This document shows positions 33,693-42,011 of a stretch of 64,000 nt of DNA, piece by piece. The stretch comes from Orlajensenia stereocauli (GTDB lineage Bacteria; Actinomycetota; Actinomycetes; Actinomycetales; Microbacteriaceae), in assembly GCF_039548895.1 (NCBI RefSeq), contig NZ_JBCLVG010000001.1. One strand, 5' to 3'. The notes under the pieces were generated by a model that was not told where the DNA came from, made no database searches, and worked only from the letters and a program-made list of their open reading frames with translations. Position 1 is the first letter of the stretch, and each line of letters starts with the position of its first letter. Position numbers and translations under genes: made by a program.

Positions 33693-35000
33693 ATGGTTGC
33701 GGATGCCAAGAAGCGGATGACGGTGCTCCAGGCGACGTTCATCGGGGTCGGCTCAATGGTCGGTGCGGGCATCTTCGCGCTGCTCGGCGCAGCCGGCGCC
33801 GTAGCCGGCTCAGCCGTCTGGCTGTCTTTCCTCATCGCCGGCGTGATCGCCGGCCTCCAGGGCTACTCCTTCGCGAAGCTCGGCGCGAAGTACCCGTCCG
33901 GCGGTGGGCTGCTGACGTACCTCTCGAAGGGGTTCGGCGAGGGGCACATCGCTGGAATCGGAGCCTGGCTGTTCTTCACCGCCGGATCGATCGTCGTCGC
34001 GATGATCGCATCGTCGTTCGGCGGGTATGCCAGCTCGGTCGTCGCCGGCGGTGACGCGGGATGGGCGAGAGCGCTGGGTGTGCTGCTGATCGTGGTGATG
34101 ACCTGCCTGAACGCCGTCGGCTCGACGGCTGTCGCGCGAGTGCAGTCGGTGTTGGTCACGGTGGTGCTCGCCATCCTCGTCGTGTTCGCCGCCGTCACCA
34201 TCGTCAACCTCGACCCGGCCCTTCTCGCCCCGGCCGACTACCCGGGCTTGCAGGAGATCATCGCGAGCGTCGCCCTCACGTTCTTCGCCTTCCTCGGGTT
34301 CGGTGTGATCACGTTCACGGCGAAGGATCTCCCGAATCCGTCTCGTCAGCTGCCCCGTGCCATCTACCTGGCGCTGGCGATCGCAACGACCGTCTATGTG
34401 GCCGTCTCACTCGGAGTGTTCGGCACCCTCACCGCCGACCAGGTCGTGAAGTATGGGGCCACTGCGATCGCCGAGGCCGCCAAGCCGACACTGGGGCAGG
34501 CAGGCTACGTCCTCATGGTGATCACCGCGCTGCTCTCCACCACCGGCGCTGTGAACGCCGGTCTCTACCCGTCCATCGGGATGACACGTCACCTCGCGTC
34601 GATCGGGCAGTTCCCGCCGGTGTTCGGCCGGTCGGTCGGACGGTTCCCCGTCGGTCTCCTGGTGATGGCCGCTTTCGCCAGCATCCTCGTCGTCGGTTTC
34701 GACCTGACGAGCATCGCCTCGATCGGAAGCGCGGTCGCCCTGCTCGTCTTCTCGACCGTCACCGTCGGACACTTCCGGCTCTACCGGGAGACCGGCGCCA
34801 GCATCATCGTGCTCGTCATCGCACTGATCGCGACGCTGGGCACGTTGATCGTCTTCTGCACGACGACTCTGGTCAACGAACCCGCGACGGCGATCGCACT
34901 CGTCGTGATCATCGCACTCGCCGTCCTCGCCGACCTGCTGTGGAAGCGGGTGCGAACCGGACGCGAGACCGGTGATCCGCGCGAAGAGATGGTTGCCTGA
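33693..35000 (+). CDS. APC-family amino acid permease
   Basis: The 435-aa protein has about 12 membrane segments with the APC signature Gly-Ser-Met-Val-Gly-Ala-Gly-Ile-Phe-Ala-Leu at residues 18-28, the unwound first helix that binds substrate. It also has Phe-Phe-Ala-Phe-Leu-Gly-Phe-Gly in helix 6. The open frame reaches 32715, but that part is the shadow of the Dcu gene. The ATG at 33693 has AGGGGAGA upstream. Substrate is not defined. Confidence 0.9.
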   Translation: MVADAKKRMTVLQATFIGVGSMVGAGIFALLGAAGAVAGSAVWLSFLIAGVIAGLQGYSFAKLGAKYPSGGGLLTYLSKGFGEGHIAGIGAWLFFTAGSIVVAMIASSFGGYASSVVAGGDAGWARALGVLLIVVMTCLNAVGSTAVARVQSVLVTVVLAILVVFAAVTIVNLDPALLAPADYPGLQEIIASVALTFFAFLGFGVITFTAKDLPNPSRQLPRAIYLALAIATTVYVAVSLGVFGTLTADQVVKYGATAIAEAAKPTLGQAGYVLMVITALLSTTGAVNAGLYPSIGMTRHLASIGQFPPVFGRSVGRFPVGLLVMAAFASILVVGFDLTSIASIGSAVALLVFSTVTVGHFRLYRETGASIIVLVIALIATLGTLIVFCTTTLVNEPATAIALVVIIALAVLADLLWKRVRTGRETGDPREEMVA

Positions 35001-35023
35001 ACGCGCGGATCAGCCGCGGATCG

Positions 35024-35551
35024 TCATTCGTATGCTTCGTCGACCTCGTCGTCGAGTTCCTTGTCGTCGATGGACAGGTCCTTCTTGGTCACCCGCGCCG
35101 CGCTCGGCAGGAGATTCTCCACTGCCTCGACGTCGTCGGGTTCGAGGACGAGCACGATGCCGCCACTGCCAGCGTCCAACGTCTCGCTGATCGCTTCCAG
35201 GTTCTTCGACGGGGTCTTCCGTCCGATATGACCAGCGACCGCGCCGACACCCGCCCCCGAGCCGCCGGCGACGACGAGGGCACCACCGAGCGCGACCGCC
35301 GGGAACAGGGCGACGGCGAGGCCGGTCGCGAGGCCGACCCCGAGGCCCTTCTTGGTTCCGCGGTGCTTTCCGCTCTCCTCCCGCTTGACGATGGAGACCT
35401 CACCGTCCAGCCCTCGCCTGATCAACGCGGCATCGAAGACCTCGCGTTTCGGAGTCTCCTTGAAGTGAGCACTGACCGCTTCGAAATCCGCCGCTGCTGC
35501 GTCCTCATCGTCGTACTGCGCAGCGATCGCGATGTAGTTCTGGTCAACCAT
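35024..35551 (-). CDS. DUF1269-like protein with glycine-rich membrane hairpin
   Basis: The 175-aa protein has an N-terminal alpha/beta part (Ala-Ala-Gln-Tyr-Asp-Asp-Glu-Asp-Ala-Ala), a central Gly/Ala/Val-rich hydrophobic hairpin (about 75-112) and an acidic tail ending Asp-Glu-Val-Asp-Glu-Ala-Tyr-Glu. That layout matches the DUF1269/general-stress-like group. GGGAG precedes the ATG at 35551. Its stop faces the end of the permease gene, 23 bases away. Role unknown. Confidence 0.72.
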   Translation of the reverse strand: MVDQNYIAIAAQYDDEDAAAADFEAVSAHFKETPKREVFDAALIRRGLDGEVSIVKREESGKHRGTKKGLGVGLATGLAVALFPAVALGGALVVAGGSGAGVGAVAGHIGRKTPSKNLEAISETLDAGSGGIVLVLEPDDVEAVENLLPSAARVTKKDLSIDDKELDDEVDEAYE

Positions 35552-35819
35552 CTCTAGCTCCCATCTCACGCAGCGGCTCCAGTGCCGGGCTGGCAGGGTG
35601 TGGTCCGCCGTCGACCGCAGTCTAGGACTGGCGGATCACCCTTGGCTATCGGCGACGGGCGGAGCCACGACGGTGGCGGTTCCGGGTTCGCCGCGTGCGT
35701 GCGTCAGACACGACGACGCTGTGCCGATGCCGGGTGCGCGGCCGAACGATCACCGCCACCCGCATCCGTTAACCGGATGTTCGCTTGCACGCGCCCGCGC
35801 GCGAGCGTTGACTGCTGAA

Positions 35820-36065
35820 ATGAACGCCGACGAAGAGAACGCAGCAGTCGAGAAGGTCGTCGAGCGACTCGAGGACCGCTTCCCCGAGGTCGACCCCGAT
35901 GTCGTGGAGCAGGTGGTCGAGGAAGAGCACCACAACCTCGACGGAAATCCCATCCGCGACTTCGTGCCCGTGCTCGTCGAGCACGAGGCCCGCGATCGCA
36001 TCCGCTCCGAGTTCGCGAATGCCTCGGACGGCACGCTCTACGTGCCGCCGGGCCTCGAGCCCTGA
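35820..36065 (+). CDS. three-helix-bundle dimerisation domain protein
   Basis: This 81-aa acidic protein carries the actinobacterial three-helix-bundle pattern: Val-Glu-Lys-Val-Val-Glu-Arg-Leu near the start, Arg-Phe-Pro-Glu-Val-Asp-Pro-Asp-Val-Val, and Ile-Arg-Asp-Phe-Val-Pro-Val-Leu-Val-Glu-His. The family often pairs with stress or sigma-factor-related genes and has no known activity. The ATG at 35820 has no clear ribosome binding site. The upstream 268-bp gap also holds the palindrome ATCCG-TTAAC-CGGAT near 35765-35779. Confidence 0.72.
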   Translation: MNADEENAAVEKVVERLEDRFPEVDPDVVEQVVEEEHHNLDGNPIRDFVPVLVEHEARDRIRSEFANASDGTLYVPPGLEP

Positions 36066-36086
36066 TCCGAGTCCAGGGCCCGTCGA

Positions 36087-36138
36087 GTTGCCGGTTACGA
36101 GGGGTGCCTGATGCTCCGCACCCCCGTAACCTGGCAAC
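36087..36138. repeat. long stem-loop between convergent genes
   Basis: Arms at 36087-36107 and 36118-36138 start GTTGCC and end GGCAAC, pair over 21 bases with two mismatches, and enclose a 10-base loop. It follows the three-helix-bundle gene and lies next to the rpmE2 terminator. It may be the terminator of the plus-strand gene, although no U-tract follows. Confidence 0.6.
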
Positions 36139-36174
36139 GCGGGTCGAGGCCGCATCCGTCAGCGCGGGTTAACG

Positions 36175-36205
36175 GAAAGAGGCCCCCGCCTATGGCGAGG
36201 GCCTC
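36175..36205 (-). terminator. rho-independent terminator of rpmE2
   Basis: GAGGCCCTCGCC pairs with GGCGGGGGCCTC on the minus strand around a 3-base loop, followed by a short T run (CTTT). It lies 22 bases past the rpmE2 stop. Confidence 0.8.
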
Positions 36206-36227
36206 CTGTCCGGGCTGAAGCTGGTGC

Positions 36228-36479
36228 TTACTTGCCGAAGTTCTTGAAGCGCTGGTTGAACTTCTCGACACGACCGGCCGAGTCCATGATGCGCTGCTTG
36301 CCCGTGTAGAACGGGTGCGACTCCGAGGAGATCTCAACGTCGATGACGGGGTAGGTGTTTCCGTCTTCCCACTCGACGGTCTTGGCGCTGCCGACGGTCG
36401 AACGGGTGAGGAACGACTTGCCCGACGCGAGGTCGCGGAAGACGACCGCTTCGTACTTGGGGTGAATGTCAGTCTTCAT
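36228..36479 (-). CDS. rpmE2: 50S ribosomal protein L31 type B
   Basis: The 83-aa protein starts Met-Lys-Thr-Asp-Ile-His-Pro-Lys-Tyr and contains Ser-Ser-Glu-Ser-His-Pro-Phe-Tyr-Thr-Gly-Lys-Gln, the L31 signature. It has no cysteines, so it is the zinc-free type B form, which in many bacteria replaces the zinc-binding form when zinc is scarce. AAGGA precedes the ATG at 36479 and a terminator follows. I found no clear zinc-regulator operator in the leader. Confidence 0.95.
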   Translation of the reverse strand: MKTDIHPKYEAVVFRDLASGKSFLTRSTVGSAKTVEWEDGNTYPVIDVEISSESHPFYTGKQRIMDSAGRVEKFNQRFKNFGK

Positions 36480-36630
36480 TGAAGAGTCCTTGTGTTTCGA
36501 ATGGAACGGAATTGTGTTGAGATCGTGGAAACCACGGGTAACGCCGCGCACGGCGAAAAACTCAGGCCACGAGGGCCAGCTACCGAGTCTAGCAGAGATC
36601 GCCCTGTGAGCTGTCTCCGTGCACCGGATG

Positions 36631-37413
36631 TCAGACGGCGCGTGCCGCGTAGCGCCCGTCGATCTCGGTGACCTCGATCGGCAGGCCGAACGTCTCGGTG
36701 AGGTTCTCCGAGGTGAGGGCCTCGCTGAGGGGTCCGGATGCCGTGACCTTGCCGTCTGCGAGCAGCATCACGTGCGTGAACCCGACCGGGATCTCCTCCA
36801 CGTGGTGCGTGACCATGACGAAGGCGGGCGACGTGGCCTCGCGGGCGTAGCCGCCGAGCAGCTGCAGCAGCTCCTCGCGGGCACCGAGGTCGAGGCTCGC
36901 CGCAGGCTCGTCGAGCAGGAGGAGTTCGGGATCCGTCATCACGGAGCGGGCGATCTGCACGCGCTTCTGCTCGCCGTCGCTCAGGGTTCCGAAGGTGCGA
37001 TCGGCCAGGTGATCGAGCTTCCACTCGGCCAGCACGCGCTGCGCGCGGCGGGAGTCGATCTCCTCGTACTCCTCGTTCCAGCGGCCGGTGACGGAGTAGG
37101 CCGCCGTCATGACGACGTTGAGCACGGTCTCGTTCCGCGGCAGCTTGCGTGCCATCGCCGTGGAGGCGAAGCCGATCATCGGCCGCAGTTCGAAGACGTC
37201 GACGGCGCCGAGGCGCTCCTCGAGGATCTCGGCGGTGCCGCTCGTCGGGTGCAGCATGGCGGCGATGATCTGCAGGAGCGTGGTCTTGCCTGCTCCGTTA
37301 GGGCCGAGGATGACCCAACGCTGATCGTCGTCGATGGACCAGGTCACCGAGTCGAGGATGGGCTTTCCGTCACGGATGACGGAGACGTCTGACAGCTGCA
37401 CAACGTTCGGCAT
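36631..37413 (-). CDS. stand-alone ABC transporter ATP-binding protein
   Basis: The 260-aa protein has Walker A Gly-Pro-Asn-Gly-Ala-Gly-Lys-Thr-Thr near residue 38, the signature Leu-Ser-Asp-Gly-Glu-Gln-Lys-Arg near 141, and Walker B Leu-Leu-Leu-Leu-Asp-Glu-Pro. The signature has Asp in place of the usual second Gly. No permease gene is adjacent. TAGCAT lies 7 bases before the ATG at 37413 and overlaps an earlier in-frame ATG, so the start three codons downstream is the leaderless one. Confidence 0.88.
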   Translation of the reverse strand: MPNVVQLSDVSVIRDGKPILDSVTWSIDDDQRWVILGPNGAGKTTLLQIIAAMLHPTSGTAEILEERLGAVDVFELRPMIGFASTAMARKLPRNETVLNVVMTAAYSVTGRWNEEYEEIDSRRAQRVLAEWKLDHLADRTFGTLSDGEQKRVQIARSVMTDPELLLLDEPAASLDLGAREELLQLLGGYAREATSPAFVMVTHHVEEIPVGFTHVMLLADGKVTASGPLSEALTSENLTETFGLPIEVTEIDGRYAARAV

Positions 37414-37449
37414 ACAGCCCATGCTATCCGTCAGCGGGAGGCGTTCAGG

Positions 37450-38634
37450 TCAGCTGATGAGGCTGGCGTAGATCTCTCGCGTGCTCGCGGCGATGCGATC
37501 CCAACCGAACTCGCGCTCTGCCCGATCGCGGCCTGCCGCACCCATGCGTGCTGCCGCCTCCGGGTCGCTGACGACGGCCGTGAGCGCCTCGGCGAGGTCG
37601 GCCACGAAGCGCTCGGGATCGATCGGGGTGCCGGTGCCGTCCTGGAGCTGCTCGATGGGGACGAGGCGCCCGGTGACGCCGTCGTCGACGACCTCCGGGA
37701 TGCCGCCGGTGGCGGTTCCGACCACGGGGAGCCCGCAGGCCATGGCCTCCAGGTTCACGATGCCGAGGGGCTCGTACACCGACGGGCAGACGAAGGCAGT
37801 GCCGGCGGTGAGCACGGCTGACAGCTCCGGCTGCGGCAGCAGGCGGTCGATCCACACGACGCCCGTGCGCTCCTGCTGGAGCTCGCGCACGAGGCCGCTG
37901 ACCTCGTCCATGATGGCCTGGGTGTCAGGAGCGCCGGCGCACAGCACCAACTGCACCTCGGGAGGCAGCATCCGTGCGGCACGCAGGAGGTACGGCAGGC
38001 CCTTCTGCCGGGTGATGCGGCCGACGAAGACCACCGATGGCCGATCGGGATCGATGCCGAGCGCGCGCACCGTCGCCTCGTCGTGCACGGGCTTCCAGCG
38101 GTCGAGGTCGATGCCGTTGTAGACAACGTGCACACGGTCGGGATCGATCGCCGGGTAAGAGCGCAGGATGTCGCGACGCATGCCCCCGCTCACGGCGATG
38201 ACGGCATCCGCAGCCTCGAACGCCGTGCGCTCGACCCAGCTCGAGACCGCATAGCCGCCGCCGAGCTGCTCGGCCTTCCACGGACGCAGCGGCTCGAGGC
38301 TGTGCGCCGTGACCACGTGCGGGATGCCGTGCAGCAGCTTCGCGATGTGGCCGGCAGCATTCGCGTACCAGGTATGCGAGTGCACGAGATCCGCCCCTGC
38401 GGCATCCTGCGCCATGGCGAGATCGGTGCCGAGGGTCGTGATCGCGGGATTCGCGGAGCTCAGTTCGACGGGCGTGCCGTACGCGAAGGCGCCGGGCTCG
38501 TCTCGGGGTGCGCCGAAGCAGCGCACGAGCACCTCGGTGTCGCCCCGGAGCGCCTTCACCAACTCGGCGACGTGCACCCCCGCTCCTCCATAGACTTCGG
38601 GCGGATATTCACGGGTGAGCAGGTCGACGCGCAT
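37450..38634 (-). CDS. glgA: glycogen synthase, actinobacterial ADP-glucose type
   Basis: The 394-aa GT4 enzyme opens Met-Arg-Val-Asp-Leu-Leu-Thr-Arg-Glu-Tyr-Pro-Pro-Glu-Val-Tyr-Gly-Gly-Ala-Gly, the pattern of the actinobacterial GlgA/GlgM group. It has Glu-Pro-Leu-Gly-Ile-Val-Asn-Leu-Glu-Ala in the donor-binding domain. It uses ADP-glucose made by the divergent glgC to extend alpha-glucans (or make maltose-1-phosphate). TAGCGT lies 6 bases before the ATG. The 96-bp gap to glgC carries both leaderless promoters. Confidence 0.93.
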   Translation of the reverse strand: MRVDLLTREYPPEVYGGAGVHVAELVKALRGDTEVLVRCFGAPRDEPGAFAYGTPVELSSANPAITTLGTDLAMAQDAAGADLVHSHTWYANAAGHIAKLLHGIPHVVTAHSLEPLRPWKAEQLGGGYAVSSWVERTAFEAADAVIAVSGGMRRDILRSYPAIDPDRVHVVYNGIDLDRWKPVHDEATVRALGIDPDRPSVVFVGRITRQKGLPYLLRAARMLPPEVQLVLCAGAPDTQAIMDEVSGLVRELQQERTGVVWIDRLLPQPELSAVLTAGTAFVCPSVYEPLGIVNLEAMACGLPVVGTATGGIPEVVDDGVTGRLVPIEQLQDGTGTPIDPERFVADLAEALTAVVSDPEAAARMGAAGRDRAEREFGWDRIAASTREIYASLIS

Positions 38635-38640
38635 GCTGCA

Positions 38641-38724
38641 ACGCTAGGGCATCAGTCGGCCTTGATACAGATGTCGCCGCGCATCGGCAAGGGCATGCCG
38701 CCACCCGCCGCGCCACACTACTGT
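38641..38724. promoter_or_regulatory. divergent leaderless promoters of glgA and glgC
   Basis: TAGCGT on the minus strand (38646-38641) sits 6 bases before the glgA ATG. TACTGT on the plus strand (38719-38724) sits 6 bases before the glgC ATG. Both transcripts would begin at their start codons, so any shared regulator must bind the 70 bp between the hexamers. Confidence 0.6.
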
Positions 38725-38730
38725 GGAGCC

Positions 38731-39975
38731 ATGAAGTCATCGAAGATCTTCGGCATCGTGCTGGCCGGCGGAGAAGGCAAGCGGCTCATGCCCCTCACGG
38801 AGGACCGGGCCAAGCCCGCTGTTCCCTTCGGAGGGCACTACCGCCTCGTGGACTTCGCCCTCTCGAATCTCATCAATTCCGGGCTCACGCAGATCGTCGT
38901 CCTCACCCAATACAAGTCGCACAGCCTCGACCGCCACGTCTCGCAGACCTGGCGCCTGTCGGGCATGCTCAACTCCTACATCGCCTCGGTGCCGGCCCAG
39001 CAGCGCCTCGGCAAGCGCTGGTTCAGCGGATCGGCCGACGCCATCCTCCAGAGCCTCAACCTCATCCACGATGAGAAGCCCGACATCATCGTCGTCGTCG
39101 GTGCCGACCACGTGTACCGCATGGACTTCTCCCAGATGGTGCAGGCGCACATCGACTCCGGTGCCGAAGCGACTGTCGCGGCCATCCGTCAGCCCATCGA
39201 ACTCGCCAACCAGTTCGGCGTGATCGAGGTCGACGAGGACGACGCCACCCGCGTGGCGGCGTTCCGCGAGAAGCCGAGCGACCCCATCGGGCTCGCGGAT
39301 GCGCCTCACGAGGTGCTGGCATCCATGGGCAACTACGTCTTCAACACCGACGCCCTCATCGACGCCGTTCTGCGCGACGGTGAGAAGACCAACTCCAGCC
39401 ACGACATGGGCGGCGACATCATCCCCGACTTCGTGGCCCGCGGCACGGCCGGCGTCTACGACCTGAGGCGCAACGACGTTCCGGGCTCCACAGATCGCGA
39501 TCGCTACTACTGGCGTGACGTGGGAACGATCGACTCGTTCTTCGAGGCCCACCAGGACCTGATCTCGGCGTTGCCCGTCTTCAACCTCTACAACGAGGCC
39601 TGGCCCATCTTCACTCAGCAGCTGAACGCCCCGCCCGCGAAGTTCGTGCGCGACGCGCGCGGCTCGCTCGGCACGATGATCGACTCGATCGTCTCGCTCG
39701 GATCCGTGATCTCGGGTGCCCACATCGAGCGCAGCGTGCTCGGTCCGTGGTCGACCATCGGATCCGGCGCCAAGGTCGTCGACTCGATCATCTTCGAGCG
39801 GGCGCACATCGAGTCCGACGCCCAGGTCATCCGCGCCGTGCTCGACAAGGACGTCGTCGTCGAGGCTGGCGCCCAGATCGGCGTCGACCATGAGAAGGAT
39901 GCCGCCCGCGGCTTCGCGGTGACGGACTCCGGCATCACCGTCGTCGGCAAGGGAACGCGGGTCTCCGCGGAATGA
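38731..39975 (+). CDS. glgC: glucose-1-phosphate adenylyltransferase
   Basis: The 414-aa protein has the nucleotidyltransferase motif Gly-Gly-Glu-Gly-Lys-Arg-Leu-Met-Pro-Leu-Thr at residues 13-23, Lys-Pro-Ala-Val-Pro-Phe-Gly-Gly for regulator and substrate binding, Val-Val-Gly-Ala-Asp-His-Val-Tyr, and a C-terminal left-handed beta-helix with hexapeptide-like turns. It makes ADP-glucose from ATP and glucose-1-phosphate. The frame extends upstream over glgA, but the ATG at 38731 follows TACTGT by 6 bases. Its end overlaps the serB ATG by four bases. Confidence 0.96.
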   Translation: MKSSKIFGIVLAGGEGKRLMPLTEDRAKPAVPFGGHYRLVDFALSNLINSGLTQIVVLTQYKSHSLDRHVSQTWRLSGMLNSYIASVPAQQRLGKRWFSGSADAILQSLNLIHDEKPDIIVVVGADHVYRMDFSQMVQAHIDSGAEATVAAIRQPIELANQFGVIEVDEDDATRVAAFREKPSDPIGLADAPHEVLASMGNYVFNTDALIDAVLRDGEKTNSSHDMGGDIIPDFVARGTAGVYDLRRNDVPGSTDRDRYYWRDVGTIDSFFEAHQDLISALPVFNLYNEAWPIFTQQLNAPPAKFVRDARGSLGTMIDSIVSLGSVISGAHIERSVLGPWSTIGSGAKVVDSIIFERAHIESDAQVIRAVLDKDVVVEAGAQIGVDHEKDAARGFAVTDSGITVVGKGTRVSAE

Positions 39976-40637
39976 CGGATGCCGCACCTCGCGTCGCCGA
40001 CGCGCGCTTCCTCGTGGTGCTCGACGCCGATTCCACCCTCATCCAGGACGAGGTGATCGAGCTCCTCGCAGATGCTGCGGGCTCACGCGCACTCGTCGCC
40101 GAGGTCACCGAGCGGGCGATGCGCGGCGAGCTCGACTTCGCCGAGAGCCTGCGGGAACGCGTCGCGACCCTCGCGGGGCTGCCCGAGAGCGTGTTCGCCG
40201 AGGTGGGAGCCCGCATCCGCCCGACCGACGGCGTGCACGACCTCATCGCCGGAGTGCACACGGCAGGGGGCGTCGTCGGCGTGGTGTCGGGCGGGTTCCA
40301 CGAGCTGCTCGATCCGATCGGCGCATCGTTCGGGCTCGACGAGTGGCGCGCGAACCGGCTCGAGGTCACCGATGGGCGCCTGTCCGGCGGCCTGGTCGGC
40401 CCGATCATCGACGCCGACGCCAAGGCCGCGGCTCTGCAGGAATGGGCATCCGCTCACGGAGTACCCCTGAACCGCACCATAGCCATCGGCGACGGCGCGA
40501 ACGACCTCGCGATGATGGACGTCGCAGGACTCTCGGTGGCCTTCAACGCGAAGCCTCTCGTGCGCCTGCGCGCCAACGTCGCCGTCGACGTGCCCGACCT
40601 GTCGCAGGTGCTCGCGCTGCTGGGGTTACGGGGCTGA
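39972..40637 (+). CDS. serB: phosphoserine phosphatase
   Basis: The 221-aa HAD protein has the nucleophile motif Asp18-Ala-Asp-Ser-Thr22, Val-Ser-Gly-Gly-Phe (motif II), and Gly-Asp-Gly-Ala-Asn-Asp-Leu-Ala-Met-Met (motif IV), matching SerB. It lacks the ACT domains found in mycobacterial SerB2. It would make serine from phosphoserine in the last step of the pathway. It is translationally coupled to glgC (ATGA overlap), a pairing with no obvious metabolic link. Confidence 0.93.
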   Translation: MTDAAPRVADARFLVVLDADSTLIQDEVIELLADAAGSRALVAEVTERAMRGELDFAESLRERVATLAGLPESVFAEVGARIRPTDGVHDLIAGVHTAGGVVGVVSGGFHELLDPIGASFGLDEWRANRLEVTDGRLSGGLVGPIIDADAKAAALQEWASAHGVPLNRTIAIGDGANDLAMMDVAGLSVAFNAKPLVRLRANVAVDVPDLSQVLALLGLRG

Positions 40638-40668
40638 CAAGCACGCTCGCTGAGGCGAACCTGAGGGG

Positions 40669-41379
40669 CTAGTGCCCCATCCCGAGGCCGCCGTCGACGG
40701 GGATGACGGCACCCGAGATGTAGCCGGCGTCGTCGCTCGCGATCCAGGCGACCACCTTCGCGACCTCGGTGGGCGTGGCGAAGCGGCCGGCCGGAATCGA
40801 CTTCTTGTAGTCGGCCTGCGTGGCCTCGGGCAGTTCGGCCGTCATGTCCGTCTCGATGAAGCCCGGAGCGACGACGTTGGCGGTGATGCCGCGGGCACCG
40901 AGCTCTCGCGTGATCGAGCGCGCGAAGCCCACGAGTCCGGCCTTCGAGGCCGAGTAGTTCGCCTGGCCGGGGCCGCCGTAGAGGCCCACGACGCTCGAGA
41001 TCAACACGATGCGGCCGTAGCGCGCCTTGAGCATCCCCTTCGACGCACGCTTGACCACCCGGAACGAGCCGGTGAGGTTGGTGTCGATGACGGTCTCGAA
41101 GTCCTCGTCGCTCATGCGCATGAGCAGGGTGTCCCGCGTGATGCCGGCGTTGGCCACGACGACCTCGACCGGGCCGAGCTCGGCTTCGATGGCGGTGAAG
41201 GCGGCGTCGACGGATGCCGAATCCGTCACGTCGGCCTGCACTGTGAGCGTGCCATCGGGGCCGGCGCCAGAGCGGGCGGTCACGGCCACACGATGACCCT
41301 GACGCACGAACTCCTCGGCGATGGCGAAGCCGATGCCGCGGTTTCCACCGGTGACGAGGACTGTACGGGGAGTGCTCAT
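40669..41379 (-). CDS. fabG: 3-oxoacyl-ACP reductase
   Basis: The 236-aa short-chain dehydrogenase has Gly-Gly-Asn-Arg-Gly-Ile-Gly-Phe near residue 11, Asn-Ala-Gly-Ile-Thr, the catalytic Ser in Ile-Ser-Ser-Val-Val-Gly, and Tyr-Ser-Ala-Ser-Lys with the catalytic Tyr and Lys. The end, Ile-Pro-Val-Asp-Gly-Gly-Leu-Gly-Met-Gly-His, is typical of FabG. It uses NADPH to reduce beta-ketoacyl-ACP in fatty acid synthesis. GAAGGAAC precedes the ATG and a TAGGCT promoter lies farther upstream. Confidence 0.93.
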   Translation of the reverse strand: MSTPRTVLVTGGNRGIGFAIAEEFVRQGHRVAVTARSGAGPDGTLTVQADVTDSASVDAAFTAIEAELGPVEVVVANAGITRDTLLMRMSDEDFETVIDTNLTGSFRVVKRASKGMLKARYGRIVLISSVVGLYGGPGQANYSASKAGLVGFARSITRELGARGITANVVAPGFIETDMTAELPEATQADYKKSIPAGRFATPTEVAKVVAWIASDDAGYISGAVIPVDGGLGMGH

Positions 41380-41490
41380 GGAATGGTTCCTTCTCTCGCT
41401 GACAACTCCCCCAGCCTAGGACGAAAGCACTCGCGAGCCCGCGTAGGCTGGAGGCAGCGGCGACACTCGGGTCCCGCGGTTCGGCCAGGA

Positions 41491-41790
41491 ATGAAACAGC
41501 CCTCCTCGATCACCAGCCTTCCGGCCTCCCCGGATGCGGAACGTCGCGCTCGAGTCATCAAGTACTCGATCATGATGTCGATCCGTGTGCTCTGCGTGGT
41601 CGCACTGCTGTTCGCCCGCGGGCCGTGGCTGTGGGTGTTCGCCGCCGGAGCCATCGTGCTTCCCTACATCGCCGTCGTCGTCGCGAACGTGAAGATCAGC
41701 CCCCGGTCACGCACAGTGCTGCGCCCGGGCAGCATCGAACTCGCCCCGCGGTCCGACGACGGTACGACACGACCCGGAGACGACGAGTGA
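41491..41790 (+). CDS. DUF3099 family membrane protein
   Basis: The 99-aa protein begins Met-Lys-Gln-Pro-Ser-Ser-Ile-Thr-Ser-Leu-Pro and has two membrane segments (about 28-45 and 49-66), the DUF3099 pattern. The frame is open far upstream as the shadow of fabG. The ATG at 41491 matches the family but has no well-spaced ribosome binding site. Its stop overlaps the GTG of the next small gene (GTGA), so it heads a three-gene operon with the SURF1 gene. Confidence 0.85.
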   Translation: MKQPSSITSLPASPDAERRARVIKYSIMMSIRVLCVVALLFARGPWLWVFAAGAIVLPYIAVVVANVKISPRSRTVLRPGSIELAPRSDDGTTRPGDDE

Positions 41791-42011
41791 TCGGATTGGG
41801 CGGTGCACCCGAGGTGCACGCGTGCTCCCGCGCGGGCTGCGACGAGACCGCAGCCTGGCGAATCGACTGGCGGAACCCCCGCATCCACACCGGGGACCGC
41901 AGCAAGACCTGGCTGGCGTGCGACGAGCACGTCGACTATCTGCGCGAGTTCCTCGCGGCCCGCGACTTCCCCCTGACCGTCACCGCCATCGAGATCGGAG
42001 CCGACGCATGA
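41787..42011 (+). CDS. small cysteine-containing protein, 74 aa
   Basis: The protein contains His-Ala-Cys-Ser-Arg-Ala-Gly-Cys and, about 35 residues later, Leu-Ala-Cys-Asp-Glu-His, a likely zinc site. Trp-Arg-Asn-Pro-Arg-Ile-His lies between them and Phe-Pro-Leu-Thr-Val near the end. This small family occurs between DUF3099 and SURF1 genes in many actinobacteria. It overlaps both neighbours by four bases. A role with SURF1 in cytochrome oxidase assembly is suggested only by context. Confidence 0.8.
   Translation: MIGLGGAPEVHACSRAGCDETAAWRIDWRNPRIHTGDRSKTWLACDEHVDYLREFLAARDFPLTVTAIEIGADA

Noticed and set aside
35765..36177. Shared GGTTAACGGA at two sites flanking the three-helix-bundle gene
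   Set aside because: Only ten bases are shared; one copy is part of a palindrome and the other is not, so chance is likely.
36480..36630. Zinc-regulator operator or riboswitch in the rpmE2 leader
   Set aside because: No AT-rich palindrome of the Zur type and no conserved leader structure was recognised; only a TAGACT hexamer and small hairpins are visible.
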